A stretch of 14,687 nucleotides of DNA, from positions 1 through 14,687 of the forward strand of contig DBTH01000267.1 in NCBI GenBank assembly GCA_002306945.1, read 5' to 3'. Position numbers and translations under genes: made by a program. The notes beneath the pieces were generated by a model. That model searched no databases. It was not told the origin of the DNA and saw only the letters and a list, made by a program, of their open reading frames with translations. Positions 1-7,141 of this stretch are shown here, one piece after another. Origin of the DNA: Methylacidiphilaceae bacterium UBA1321. Lineage in GTDB: Bacteria; Verrucomicrobiota; Verrucomicrobiia; Methylacidiphilales; UBA1321. How positions within the stretch are numbered: position 1 is the stretch's first letter; each line of letters starts with the position of its first letter.

Positions 1-199
1 GGGTTCTAGCGGCCACAGTATTTTTTAATACGCTCTACGTTCCAGGTACGAAGTATTGGCGACGAGAGGTTTTATCCCGTTTCTGATTTCCTGAGTTCGT
101 GATAAAATAAAGGCTTTCGTAAATTTCGTTTTAAAATTCCGTTAATTTCGTCAAGGTTCCCGTTTTTGTCTTTTATTGAAAGTTAATAGGGAAAAAGAC
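1..199. other. Gene-free spacer with repeat phrases
   Basis: No open frame with coding character is visible. The stretch is AT-rich and carries repeat phrases that recur near the other end of the window: TTTCCTGAGTTC at 87-98 (again at 13934-13945), AAATTCCGTTAATT at 134-147 (again at 13976-13989) and TCTACGT at 34-40 (again at 13861-13867), all in the same orientation and order. This looks like a degenerate dispersed intergenic repeat rather than a gene. Confidence 0.5.
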
Positions 200-229
200 A
201 AGCCGGAGGGCGTTTCCACCATCCGGCTT
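192..229 (-). terminator. Intrinsic terminator after lipoprotein gene
   Basis: Arms AAGCCGGA (200-207) and TCCGGCTT (222-229) form a perfect 8-bp stem with a 14-nt loop. Read on the minus strand, the hairpin follows the lipoprotein stop codon (268-270) by about 40 nt. The second arm is followed by GTCTTTTTC, giving a run of five T starting two or three bases after the stem. On the plus strand there is also a short T run, so the element may work both ways. Confidence 0.65.
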
Positions 230-267
230 TTCAACTGATAATAACTGCAACCGCGGGAGTTGCCGTA

Positions 268-711
268 TTACGGAACGATGAACTTCTTGTTCGTGTACGG
301 GCAGCGGACGATAGTGCCGGAGGAATAGCCCCGGACATCGACCGGCGCGGCATAGGGTGCATACGGGCTCTTCACGAAACCCTTCTTGCCGGGGATCGGC
401 GTGGCCGTCGGGAATTTGGCATTGGTCGGGTTGCTGGAAGCCGTATTGGTCGTCGTCGCGGTGGCGTCAGTGGGAGGCGTCCACGGCTTGGGAGCCGTTT
501 GTGCGCCGGAGGTGGTAGACGTCGCGGTTGCCGACTGGGCGTTCTCAGCCGTGGTCGAGGTGGCGGAAACCGGAGCGGAGGTTGTGGTGGTGCTGTTGGC
601 CGCACCCGTGTCCATATTGGAATTGGTGGTGGAAGCCGGAGGCGAACTGGATGAGCAAGCGGCCAGTGACAAGGCAACAACGCAGAGTAAGGAGAAAGGC
701 AGATGCTTCAT
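268..711 (-). CDS. Small Ser/Thr-rich lipoprotein
   Basis: A 147-residue protein of unknown function, predicted to be anchored in a membrane by its lipid. The ATG at 709-711 is chosen because it puts a textbook lipoprotein signal first: MKH, a hydrophobic stretch, then the lipobox LAAC with the lipidated Cys at residue 19. An upstream in-frame start would add 13 residues before the signal and is unlikely. Residues about 20-105 are a low-complexity linker of Ser, Thr, Ala, Asn and Pro. The last 40 residues are different: they are ordered-looking, with KSPYAPYAAPVDVRG, then a YSSGTIVRCPY segment and a KKFIVP end. I recall similar C-termini in small verrucomicrobial proteins, but this is memory and not a search. 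No clear Shine-Dalgarno precedes the start. The gene follows the transketolase pair by 69 bp and has its own terminator, so it may be separately transcribed. Confidence 0.75.
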   Translation of the reverse strand: MKHLPFSLLCVVALSLAACSSSSPPASTTNSNMDTGAANSTTTTSAPVSATSTTAENAQSATATSTTSGAQTAPKPWTPPTDATATTTNTASSNPTNAKFPTATPIPGKKGFVKSPYAPYAAPVDVRGYSSGTIVRCPYTNKKFIVP

Positions 712-780
712 ACTGCAATAGTTTCTCGCATAATTTCGGATAATGAGCAATAGGCTTTTCTTTGCGATTTCGACACTCGA

Positions 781-1710
781 CTATTTTGGCGACACATTCC
801 GCGTCACCTGGAGGAGATGGTCGACTGTCAATCCGCCTTCTTTGCGGAGGAACTTCTGGCTGCCAACCAGACCGCAGACGCGGGCATCAAGGGCGACGGA
901 ATAAATACGGCCCTGCAAGGCGGTGTCGTTGCCAATGGCTTCGCGGACGTAGGAGGCAAAACCACCCGCGGAAAGATGCTCTTCGACTATCACAACGGTG
1001 TCGAGGCTGGCGATTTGTTTGCGGATGTCTTCCTTGACCGTTTCCGACCACAAGGGCAGGGAACGGACGCTCCATTCGGGCCCAAGTTCCTTCGCTGCTT
1101 CGAGGGCGAGACCGAGGGTGGCCCCAGTGGTGAGAAAAATTTTCCGCGCGGTCTTTCCCGTCTCCTGAATCGCCGGACAGAACAGGCCCGGAGTCAAGCC
1201 GGGGAGTGCGTCCGCGTGAAAGTTCGGCTCTCCGGCTTTGCCGAGCCGCAGGTACGACGGGCCGGGATTTTTTACCAGATAATCAACGCAGGACTTCGCT
1301 TCGGCGGGATCGCCCGGCGCGGCGATTGTCATATGCGGGAAGGTGCGCAACGCAGCGTAATCCTGCACGGCATGATGCGAGTAGCCGAGACTGCCGTAGG
1401 AGACACCCCCGCCGACGGAGACGACCGTCACGGGCAATTGGTGATAGGCGACGTCGTTGCGGATTTGTTCGGCGCAACGGAAGGTCGGAAAATTGGCAAT
1501 CGAGTAGGTGAAGACGTGATAACCCTCGGCGGCCAGTCCCGCAGCCAGCCCGGTCGAGTTTTGCTCGGCAATACCGGCGTTGAGATAGCGGTCGGGGAAT
1601 TCGGCGGCAAACGGTTCGACTACGGAATAACCCAGGTCGGCGACGACGAGAAATATCTCGGGGTGAATCCGGGCCTGGACGATCAGTTCATTGATAAAAG
1701 CGGTTCTCAT
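781..1710 (-). CDS. Transketolase, C-terminal subunit
   Basis: A 309-residue protein with the pyrimidine-binding and C-terminal domains of transketolase, the half that is missing from the gene just upstream. Transketolases move a two-carbon ketol unit using thiamine diphosphate (ThDP). The motif GIAEQN contains the Glu (E49) that activates the ThDP aminopyrimidine in this family; GGGVSYGSLGYSHH at about 100-113 and PGDPAEA follow as expected. The C-terminal third (from about residue 190, FLTTGATLGLALEAA and IVEEHLSAGGFASY) is the usual transketolase C domain. The start codon at 1710 is 5 bp after the stop of the N-terminal subunit gene, so the two are made together. The two chains (266 + 309 residues) are the usual size for split transketolases. 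Position at the end of a CDP-sugar operon suggests a nucleotide-sugar or sugar-precursor role and not the pentose phosphate pathway; this is inference. Confidence 0.88.
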   Translation of the reverse strand: MRTAFINELIVQARIHPEIFLVVADLGYSVVEPFAAEFPDRYLNAGIAEQNSTGLAAGLAAEGYHVFTYSIANFPTFRCAEQIRNDVAYHQLPVTVVSVGGGVSYGSLGYSHHAVQDYAALRTFPHMTIAAPGDPAEAKSCVDYLVKNPGPSYLRLGKAGEPNFHADALPGLTPGLFCPAIQETGKTARKIFLTTGATLGLALEAAKELGPEWSVRSLPLWSETVKEDIRKQIASLDTVVIVEEHLSAGGFASYVREAIGNDTALQGRIYSVALDARVCGLVGSQKFLRKEGGLTVDHLLQVTRNVSPK

Positions 1711-1715
1711 GGCGG

Positions 1716-2516
1716 TCAGGAAATTTGGGACAAGGCGTTCTGGAGTTGTTCGGCGTTAGGCGAGGAGTAGTGCCAGCGTAATTGATTTTCCATGAAGTCG
1801 ACACCCTTGCCCTTCACGGTGTGCGCGATCAGGCAGGAAGGCTTGCTCGGTTCCCAGGGAACGCTCGATAGCGCTGCGCGGATTTGCGCGTGGTCGTGTC
1901 CGTCGATTTCGCGGACGGCCCAGTGGAACGCCTTGAATTTGTCTGCCAGCGAATCCAGCGGAAGGACATCCGCCACGGATCCGAGACTCTGGATCTTGTT
2001 GTAATCGACGATGGCAATCAGATTGTCCAGGTGCAGATGCGGGGCCAACAGGATCGCCTCCCAGTTGGAACCCTCGTCAAGTTCGCCGTCGCTGAGCATG
2101 ACAAAGGTTCGCCAGGCGAGTTTCTTGCGCTGGGCCGCGAGGGCGCGTCCGAGTCCGAAGGGCAATCCGTGGCCGAGCGATCCGGTGGAGAAATCGACTC
2201 CGGGTATCTTGTGACTGACATGGGTCATGAACAGGGAATTGTCCTTGCCGTAATTCTGCAATTGCTCCAGCGGGAAGAATCCCTGCCAGGCCAAAGTCGC
2301 GTAGAGCGAGGCCACGCTGTGGCCTTTGCTGAGGATGAAACGGTCGCGGTCAGCCCATTTCGGAGCCGCGTGATCGACCTTGAGAATTTCAGTGTAAAGA
2401 ACGGCCAGCAGATCGGTCATCGACAGGGCGCCGCCGATGTGGGAGGCGTTGGCCTGATGAACCATTTGCAGGGCCGTGCGGCGTACGTTTTGCGCCAGTT
2501 CGAGGGAATTTTTCAT
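1716..2516 (-). CDS. Transketolase, N-terminal subunit
   Basis: A 266-residue protein equal to the diphosphate-binding domain of transketolase. Visible family residues are H26 (ASHIGGALS), H66 (SKGHS), the GSLGHG motif at 112-117, and the ThDP motif SDGELDEG starting at 142, ending in DYNKIQ. D143 and N173 are 30 residues apart, the same spacing as the metal-binding Asp and Asn of E. coli TktA. The first Gly of the usual GDG is Ser here; Ser at this position is, as far as I recall, common in sugar-cluster transketolases. The ATG at 2514-2516 overlaps the upstream SDR gene stop as ATGA, and no Shine-Dalgarno is needed for coupled translation. An in-frame start 33 bases upstream would lie within the SDR gene and adds nothing conserved. 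It must pair with the C-terminal subunit encoded next to form an active site. Confidence 0.88.
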   Translation of the reverse strand: MKNSLELAQNVRRTALQMVHQANASHIGGALSMTDLLAVLYTEILKVDHAAPKWADRDRFILSKGHSVASLYATLAWQGFFPLEQLQNYGKDNSLFMTHVSHKIPGVDFSTGSLGHGLPFGLGRALAAQRKKLAWRTFVMLSDGELDEGSNWEAILLAPHLHLDNLIAIVDYNKIQSLGSVADVLPLDSLADKFKAFHWAVREIDGHDHAQIRAALSSVPWEPSKPSCLIAHTVKGKGVDFMENQLRWHYSSPNAEQLQNALSQIS

Positions 2517-3595
2517 GAGGTTATATTGGATTGTTGCAGAAATTGCCAATGTCGCTTGAGTCCTTCCTCAAGGGAAACCGTTTCGCGCAATCCCAGCTCT
2601 TCCGTGGCGCGGCGGTTTGAGGGAACGTAACGCGACGGGAGGATGTTCGGTTTGGGCGTTCCCAGGATCTGAATCGGCAGGGGCGACGGCGTCAGCTTTG
2701 CCACCATGCGGGCGAGCTCGATGATGGAGACCGGTTTGTTGGAGCCGACATTGTAGGCGTGCATTGGACGCCCCTTGACGAGAATGGTCAACAGCCAGAC
2801 GACCAGATCGGTGACGTAAAGATACGTGCGGTAGGGTGTCCCGTCGCCACGAATCAGGATCGGTTCGCCACGCAGGGCGTTGAGGAGGAAATTGCCCACG
2901 GCAAACTGTGTATCGAGCGGGAGGTAAGGGCCGACTTGCGCATAAAAACGCCCGATTAGGCACTCCACCGGGTATTGCTTGGAATAAAGAGCGCAAAGCT
3001 GTTCGGCCATGCGCTTGCTTTCGCCGTAGACGCTACCGGGATTGCAGGGATCAGGCCCCCCGGGAAAGTCCTCTGGAATGTGGGACAAGTCGGACGGGTG
3101 ACGTCCGTAGACCGCGCCGGAACTGGTGAATAAAAAACGCCGCGTTCGGGCGTGAACCGCGAAATCGAGCATGTGCCGCGTTCCCGCAATCGACGAGTCG
3201 ACGATCTGGAGCGGTTGCTCCGCATTGATCTTGTCGCTGACATCGGTCGCGGCGTGAATGACGAAATCGAACTGGCCTTCCGGGTATTCGAACGTCGAGA
3301 TATCACCGGCAATAAACCGGATGTGTGGATGATCGCGGAAATGCGGCGCTTTGGAGAAAAACGCTTCGGGGTTGCGGCTGAGTACGACAAGTTCGACGTG
3401 CAAACCGCGTTCGCGGATCAGATAGTCGAAGGTTTCCAGCAAGCAGCGACCGAAGAAGCCGGTGCCGCCGGAAATAAAAATCCGCGACTTCTCAAACGCG
3501 GGAGAAAGAGCGCTGACGCCATTGGCGCAAATTTCTTCCAGATCCCGAAGTGGCAGGTGAGGGGCGAATGGGATGCTCATCGGTAGTGCAATCAC
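2513..3595 (-). CDS. NAD-dependent epimerase/dehydratase (extended SDR)
   Basis: A 360-residue extended short-chain dehydrogenase acting on a nucleotide sugar. The nucleotide-binding loop is GGTGFFG (43-49), preceded by an unusual N-terminal extension of about 37 residues. GD (97-98) and HAA (114-116) follow, then TSSGAVYG (157-164), with catalytic Y190 and K194 in VYGESK. The C-terminal part has the nucleotide-sugar features RGDGTPYRTYLYVTDL and YNVGSNKPVS. I prefer the GTG at 3593-3595: it overlaps the rfbG stop as GTGA and has GAAGG a few bases upstream, while the ATG at 3578-3580 has no visible ribosome-binding site. The substrate cannot be read from sequence. In an operon with RfbF and RfbG but no RfbH, it probably reduces or epimerises a CDP-4-keto-6-deoxy sugar, or reduces a carbonyl added by the transketolase pair. 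That assignment is inference. Confidence 0.82.
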   Translation of the reverse strand: MIALPMSIPFAPHLPLRDLEEICANGVSALSPAFEKSRIFISGGTGFFGRCLLETFDYLIRERGLHVELVVLSRNPEAFFSKAPHFRDHPHIRFIAGDISTFEYPEGQFDFVIHAATDVSDKINAEQPLQIVDSSIAGTRHMLDFAVHARTRRFLFTSSGAVYGRHPSDLSHIPEDFPGGPDPCNPGSVYGESKRMAEQLCALYSKQYPVECLIGRFYAQVGPYLPLDTQFAVGNFLLNALRGEPILIRGDGTPYRTYLYVTDLVVWLLTILVKGRPMHAYNVGSNKPVSIIELARMVAKLTPSPLPIQILGTPKPNILPSRYVPSNRRATEELGLRETVSLEEGLKRHWQFLQQSNITS

Positions 3596-4671
3596 CGGCC
3601 GCCTTCGAATTGGCGGATCTGGCGACGGGTGATTTCGAGTGCGTTACCGCCGTCGTTGACGTTGCGATACCAGTCGACGGTGTGTTTGATGGTTGTGGCG
3701 AAATTCCACTTCGGTTCCCATCCCAGAAGATGATACGCCTTGTCGTGATTGAGATGCAGCAGGCGTGCTTCGTGCAAGGCCGGCCCCGGCGGGGGCAGAT
3801 GCTCCCATTGGCCAGGCCACGACTTGAAAATCTCGGTGACGAGTTCCTCGACCGAACGGTTGGACTGGACGTTTGGACCAAAATTGAAAGCGGAGGCGAG
3901 TTCTCCCGATTCCTTTGCCAACGACAAATGCGCCGCGAGGCTCAGGTAACCGCCGAGCGGTTCGAGGACGTGCTGCCAGGGCCGGGTGGCCCGGGGATTG
4001 CGCACCGGGATGCTCTTGCCGTGGATGAGATGCCGGATCGCATCGGGCACAATGCGGTCTTCCGCCCAGTCGCCGCCGCCTATGACATTACCGGCACGGG
4101 CCGAAGCGATGCGGACATTGCTGCCGGGCTGGTTGAAAAAGGAACGACGGTAGGAGTCGATCACCAATTCCGCAGCCGCCTTGCTGGCGCTGTAGGGATC
4201 GTACCCGCCGAGACGGTCGTTCTCGCGGTAACCGTGAACCCAGTCGCGGTTTTCGTAGCACTTGTCGGTAGTGATGAAAACCGCCGTGCAGGGATGGCTT
4301 GCGTCGCGCAACGCATCGAGTACGTGGGCCGTGCCGAGGACATTAGTGGAAAACGTCTCGACCGGATTGCGGTACGAGGCGCGCACCAGCGGTTGCGCTG
4401 CCAGATGAAAAACGAAGTCAGGCTTGAATTCGTGAATGGCCGCCCGTACCGCGATCGCATCGTTGATGTCGGCGATGTGATGATCGAGCCGCTTGGCCAG
4501 TTCGAGTTGCTCGAACAGGGAAGGGCGGGTCGGAGGTTGCAGGGAGTAGCCGGAGACTTCGGCGCCGAGTTCCAGGAGCCATTCGGCCAGCCAGGAACCC
4601 TTGAAGCCGGTGTGTCCGCTGATCCAGACCTTGCGGCCGGAATAAATTGTTTTCAGATCCAGATTTTCCAT
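3592..4671 (-). CDS. rfbG: CDP-glucose 4,6-dehydratase
   Basis: Converts CDP-D-glucose to CDP-4-keto-6-deoxy-D-glucose, the entry point to CDP-linked deoxy and branched sugars of O-antigens and other surface glycans. The 359 residues match the family's usual length. The motif GHTGFKGSW (19-27) is a hallmark of this dehydratase rather than of RmlB or GDP-mannose dehydratase. HLAAQPLVRASY (from 89), TTDKCYEN (134-141, with D136 and K137) and Y160/K164 in YDPYSASK complete the active site. The ATG at 4669-4671 is used because the protein then starts MENLDL just before the fold. It overlaps the end of rfbF by 19 bp, with GGAAGG about a dozen bases upstream. The stop overlaps the following SDR gene. 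Assignment is firm for the family; the final sugar is unknown. Confidence 0.93.
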   Translation of the reverse strand: MENLDLKTIYSGRKVWISGHTGFKGSWLAEWLLELGAEVSGYSLQPPTRPSLFEQLELAKRLDHHIADINDAIAVRAAIHEFKPDFVFHLAAQPLVRASYRNPVETFSTNVLGTAHVLDALRDASHPCTAVFITTDKCYENRDWVHGYRENDRLGGYDPYSASKAAAELVIDSYRRSFFNQPGSNVRIASARAGNVIGGGDWAEDRIVPDAIRHLIHGKSIPVRNPRATRPWQHVLEPLGGYLSLAAHLSLAKESGELASAFNFGPNVQSNRSVEELVTEIFKSWPGQWEHLPPPGPALHEARLLHLNHDKAYHLLGWEPKWNFATTIKHTVDWYRNVNDGGNALEITRRQIRQFEGGR

Positions 4672-5438
4672 GGAGCTTTGTTTTCCTTCCACAGCCGGTC
4701 GAGGTATTGCATTTCCTGGTAGGTATCCATTGGCTGCCAAAACCCTTCGTGGTGATAGGAGTGGAGCTGCTTGTCCGCAGCCAGACGCATCAACGGCTCC
4801 CGCTCAAGCATCACGTTCTGATCGTCTGGAAGATAATCGAACAATTCGTGATTGCATACCATGAAACCGACGTTGATCTTGCTGCTTTCGTGGGCCGGTT
4901 TTTCCTCGAAACGCGTGATGCCGCCGTTCTCGTCGATGGAAAGGGAGCCAAAGCGGCCCGGAGGACGCGAAGAGGTCAGCGTACAAATCTTTCCGGAACG
5001 TTTGTGCTCGGCAATCGACGCCGGGATGTCGATGTCGCTAACGCCATCGCCGTAAGTCAGCAGAAACGGTTCGCCGGGCGCAATGTAACGCTGGATCTTG
5101 CGGATACGGTAGGCCGTCATGGCGTCTTCACCGGTATCGGCAAGTGTGACCTCCCATTTTTCTTCGTTGTGGTGGTCGTGAAAATGAACCGACGGATGAT
5201 GACCGAGATTAAGCGTCACGTCGGAGGTATTCCAGAGATAATTACGGAAGTATTCCTTGATCATATCACCCTTGTAACCGAGGCACAGGATGAATTCGTT
5301 AAACCCGTAATGAGCGTATATCTTCATGATATGCCACACAATTGGGCGACCGCCTATGGGAACCATGGGTTTGGGACGAAATTCCGTTTCTTCACGTAAC
5401 CGTGTCCCTTTGCCGCCACACAAAATGACCACTTTCAT
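4653..5438 (-). CDS. rfbF: Glucose-1-phosphate cytidylyltransferase
   Basis: Makes CDP-glucose from CTP and glucose-1-phosphate, the committed step of the CDP-sugar route. The 261-residue protein opens with LCGGKGTRLREETEFRPKP (6-24), the nucleotidyltransferase signature in the form typical of RfbF rather than of RmlA or GalU. YGDG at 129-132 puts an acidic residue at D131, where the family binds the catalytic metal. The ATG at 5436-5438 is preceded by AAAGGAAG, a good ribosome-binding site; a TTG one codon earlier is less likely. It is the first gene of the five-gene minus-strand operon and diverges from the glycosyltransferase, leaving 130 bp between the two starts. Its product feeds RfbG directly. 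Confidence 0.94.
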   Translation of the reverse strand: MKVVILCGGKGTRLREETEFRPKPMVPIGGRPIVWHIMKIYAHYGFNEFILCLGYKGDMIKEYFRNYLWNTSDVTLNLGHHPSVHFHDHHNEEKWEVTLADTGEDAMTAYRIRKIQRYIAPGEPFLLTYGDGVSDIDIPASIAEHKRSGKICTLTSSRPPGRFGSLSIDENGGITRFEEKPAHESSKINVGFMVCNHELFDYLPDDQNVMLEREPLMRLAADKQLHSYHHEGFWQPMDTYQEMQYLDRLWKENKAPWKIWI

Positions 5439-5568
5439 CAAGGCTTCCTTTCTGCTTCAAATTTTTAAACCGTCTCAATCAAAACAGGTAACCATTCGGT
5501 CGGCAACGATTAATATTCCTCATTAAGAGATTGCAGAACGATGGATTCCTTTCTAAACAAAAACCCAT
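5439..5568. promoter_or_regulatory. Divergent promoter region rfbF / glycosyltransferase
   Basis: This 130-bp AT-rich spacer must hold the start signals for both the CDP-sugar operon (minus) and the glycosyltransferase (plus). A clear Shine-Dalgarno (AAAGGAAG) is visible only on the rfbF side. I could not pick a convincing -35/-10 pair in either direction, so this is called from gene layout alone. Confidence 0.4.
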
Positions 5569-6507
5569 ATGATTCGTGTCTCGATTGCCACGCCAACCTT
5601 TAACCAGGCAGCCACAATTCGGCAGACCATCGAGAGCGTGTTAAGTCAGGATTATCCCGAAGTGGAATACTGGGTTGTCGATGGCGGCAGCACCGACGGC
5701 ACTGTTGATATCCTCCGCGAATACGAGAAGAATCCCCGTTTCCACTGGTTGAGCAAGGATGACGAAGGGCAGGGGGACGCCATCAATAAGGGACTCTCCG
5801 CCGCCACCGGTGAGATTTTTAATTGGATCAATTCCGACGACTATCTGGAACCCGGCGCCCTGCGCAAAGTCGCCGCAGCCTTTGAAAAGAATCCCGACAA
5901 GGACATCGTTTCCGGCCAGACAGCCGAATTTTACGGCGAACCGCCCCAGATTTACAACTATGTCAGGCTCCAGATTCGAGAAACGCCCGAGGAATCGATT
6001 GTGGTTGGGGTTTATTGCCAACCGAGCACCTTCTGGCGCACCTCCGTTTTTCGTGAAATGGGCGGTATCGAGAAAAAGCTCCATTTCATTCTCGACTGGC
6101 ACCTCTGGGTCAAATACCTGGCCCTTCACGGCCAGGAACGCGTCCTCATCATAGACGATCTGTTGGCTCATTACCGACAGCATCCCAATAGCAAAACCAC
6201 ACGCGATTCCGATAAATTTTACGTCGAGGCCGAACAGGTCTTCCACGACCTGTTGAGCAACCTCCAGGCACCAGCGGAATTGATCGATACGGTCTGCGCC
6301 GACTCCCAATTGCCAACCTTGAAATTCCAATTCTCCGGGGATTTCGACCGGGAATTGTTCTTCGGGAAGTACTGCGAACGGCTGGTGCGCATCTATCGTC
6401 TTAGCGATTTGAAGAAAGCCAAAGTCTGGTTGAATCGTTCTTTTGCATTCAAGCCGGTCATCACGCTTTGGCGGATGAAAATGGCCTTGCGTCTGTTGTT
6501 CAAATAA
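5569..6507 (+). CDS. Family 2 glycosyltransferase
   Basis: A 312-residue GT-A fold glycosyltransferase, probably cytoplasmic, that adds a sugar from a nucleotide donor to a growing surface glycan. The N-terminus SIATPTFNQAATI is the classic GT2 opening. VVDGGSTDGT (36-45) binds the nucleotide, NSDD (88-91) supplies the DXD-like metal site, and the aromatic DWHLW motif near 180 is typical of the acceptor side. LLAHYRQHPNSKT follows, as in many polysaccharide GT2 enzymes. No membrane segment is seen. The ATG at 5569 lacks a clear Shine-Dalgarno. It is the only plus-strand gene in the window and diverges from rfbF, so it may use the CDP-sugar made by the neighbouring operon, or simply sit in the same surface locus. 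Donor and acceptor are unknown. Confidence 0.85.
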   Translation: MIRVSIATPTFNQAATIRQTIESVLSQDYPEVEYWVVDGGSTDGTVDILREYEKNPRFHWLSKDDEGQGDAINKGLSAATGEIFNWINSDDYLEPGALRKVAAAFEKNPDKDIVSGQTAEFYGEPPQIYNYVRLQIRETPEESIVVGVYCQPSTFWRTSVFREMGGIEKKLHFILDWHLWVKYLALHGQERVLIIDDLLAHYRQHPNSKTTRDSDKFYVEAEQVFHDLLSNLQAPAELIDTVCADSQLPTLKFQFSGDFDRELFFGKYCERLVRIYRLSDLKKAKVWLNRSFAFKPVITLWRMKMALRLLFK

Positions 6508-6730
6508 CGCACATCGTTCCAATCGGTCGCAAATAAGGGAACTGGGAATCTTATTTTCAGCCACGCGACTCCTAATCACGTCCAAATCTGATCCAACACA
6601 GCACGCGATAGAGTATTATCTATTTTATATAACTAACATTGTGCGAAATGATATACTGGATCCAAATCTACTTTTATGAGCCTATCAATCGTTTGATCGA
6701 CTGATCTCTTTATTGATGGACTTGTGTCCG
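6508..6730. other. AT-rich convergent spacer, no gene
   Basis: The glycosyltransferase (plus) and the HIT gene (minus) end here facing each other. The middle (about 6600-6690) is markedly AT-rich. I see no open frame, no strong hairpin followed by T residues, and no known RNA motif. Confidence 0.5.
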
Positions 6731-7072
6731 TTAACCTGGTGGCCAGGTCAATGCACGACCACCCAGTAGATGGACATGCAGATGCGGTACAGCCTCTCCG
6801 CCGTTTTTACCATTATTAATCACCAGCCTGAAGCCGGTCTCGGATATGCCGGCTTTTTTGGCAATTTGGGCTGCGGTTAGTAGAAGATGTCCCAAAAGCC
6901 CCTCGTCTTCTGTTTGAGCTAAAGCCACCCGCTCAATCGCCTTCTTTGGGATGATGAGAATATGGGTGGGAGCCTGGGGTGAAATGTCCTTAAAAGCCAG
7001 GCAGCGATCATCTTCGTAGACGATATCGGCCGGGATTTCCTTATTGATAATCTTGGAAAAGATCGTAGCCAT
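6731..7072 (-). CDS. HIT-family nucleotide-binding hydrolase (HinT-like)
   Basis: A 113-residue histidine-triad protein. Family members hydrolyse purine nucleoside phosphoramidates or acyl-adenylates and act as homodimers in the cytoplasm. The triad HLHVH lies at 97-101, followed by LLGGR, and the C-terminus ALTWPPG has the Trp-Pro-Pro-Gly type end seen in HinT. The N-terminus IFSKIINKEIPADIVYEDD and the HILIIPKK segment are also standard, and the length matches HinT. It lies 62 bp downstream of the ATP-cone-like gene on the same strand, so it may be read from the nrdR promoter or from its own possible promoter in that gap. The physiological substrate cannot be told from sequence. Confidence 0.92.
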   Translation of the reverse strand: MATIFSKIINKEIPADIVYEDDRCLAFKDISPQAPTHILIIPKKAIERVALAQTEDEGLLGHLLLTAAQIAKKAGISETGFRLVINNGKNGGEAVPHLHVHLLGGRALTWPPG

Positions 7073-7112
7073 TAGGAGTTATCCTGTAAAAAGATCTCAC
7101 TAAAAAGTGTAA

Positions 7113-7141
7113 AATGTATAAAAATCAGAAGTCGCTAACAA
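7113..7141 (-). promoter_or_regulatory. Possible promoter for the HIT gene
   Basis: On the minus strand TTGTTA (7136-7141) and TACATT (7113-7118) are separated by 17 bp, a reasonable sigma-70-like pair with 4/6 matches in each box. The -35 box overlaps the stop codon of the upstream gene. The region is AT-rich, so a chance match is possible. Confidence 0.3.

Noticed and set aside
817..1770. Plus-strand open frame of 317 codons antisense to the transketolase C subunit
   Set aside because: Mirror of a clear transketolase gene; no recognisable motifs.
1716..2516. Housekeeping transketolase or 1-deoxyxylulose-5-phosphate synthase subunit
   Set aside because: DXS is a single chain with different motifs, and housekeeping transketolase is normally one chain. 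The split pair and CDP-sugar operon context favour a dedicated sugar role, though a general transketolase cannot be fully excluded.
3550..4722. Plus-strand open frame of 390 codons antisense to rfbG
   Set aside because: rfbG has every catalytic motif on the minus strand; the antisense translation has none.
5641..6585. Minus-strand open frame of 314 codons antisense to the glycosyltransferase
   Set aside because: The plus strand has intact GT2 motifs (DGGSTDGT, NSDD, DWHLW); the opposite reading has none.
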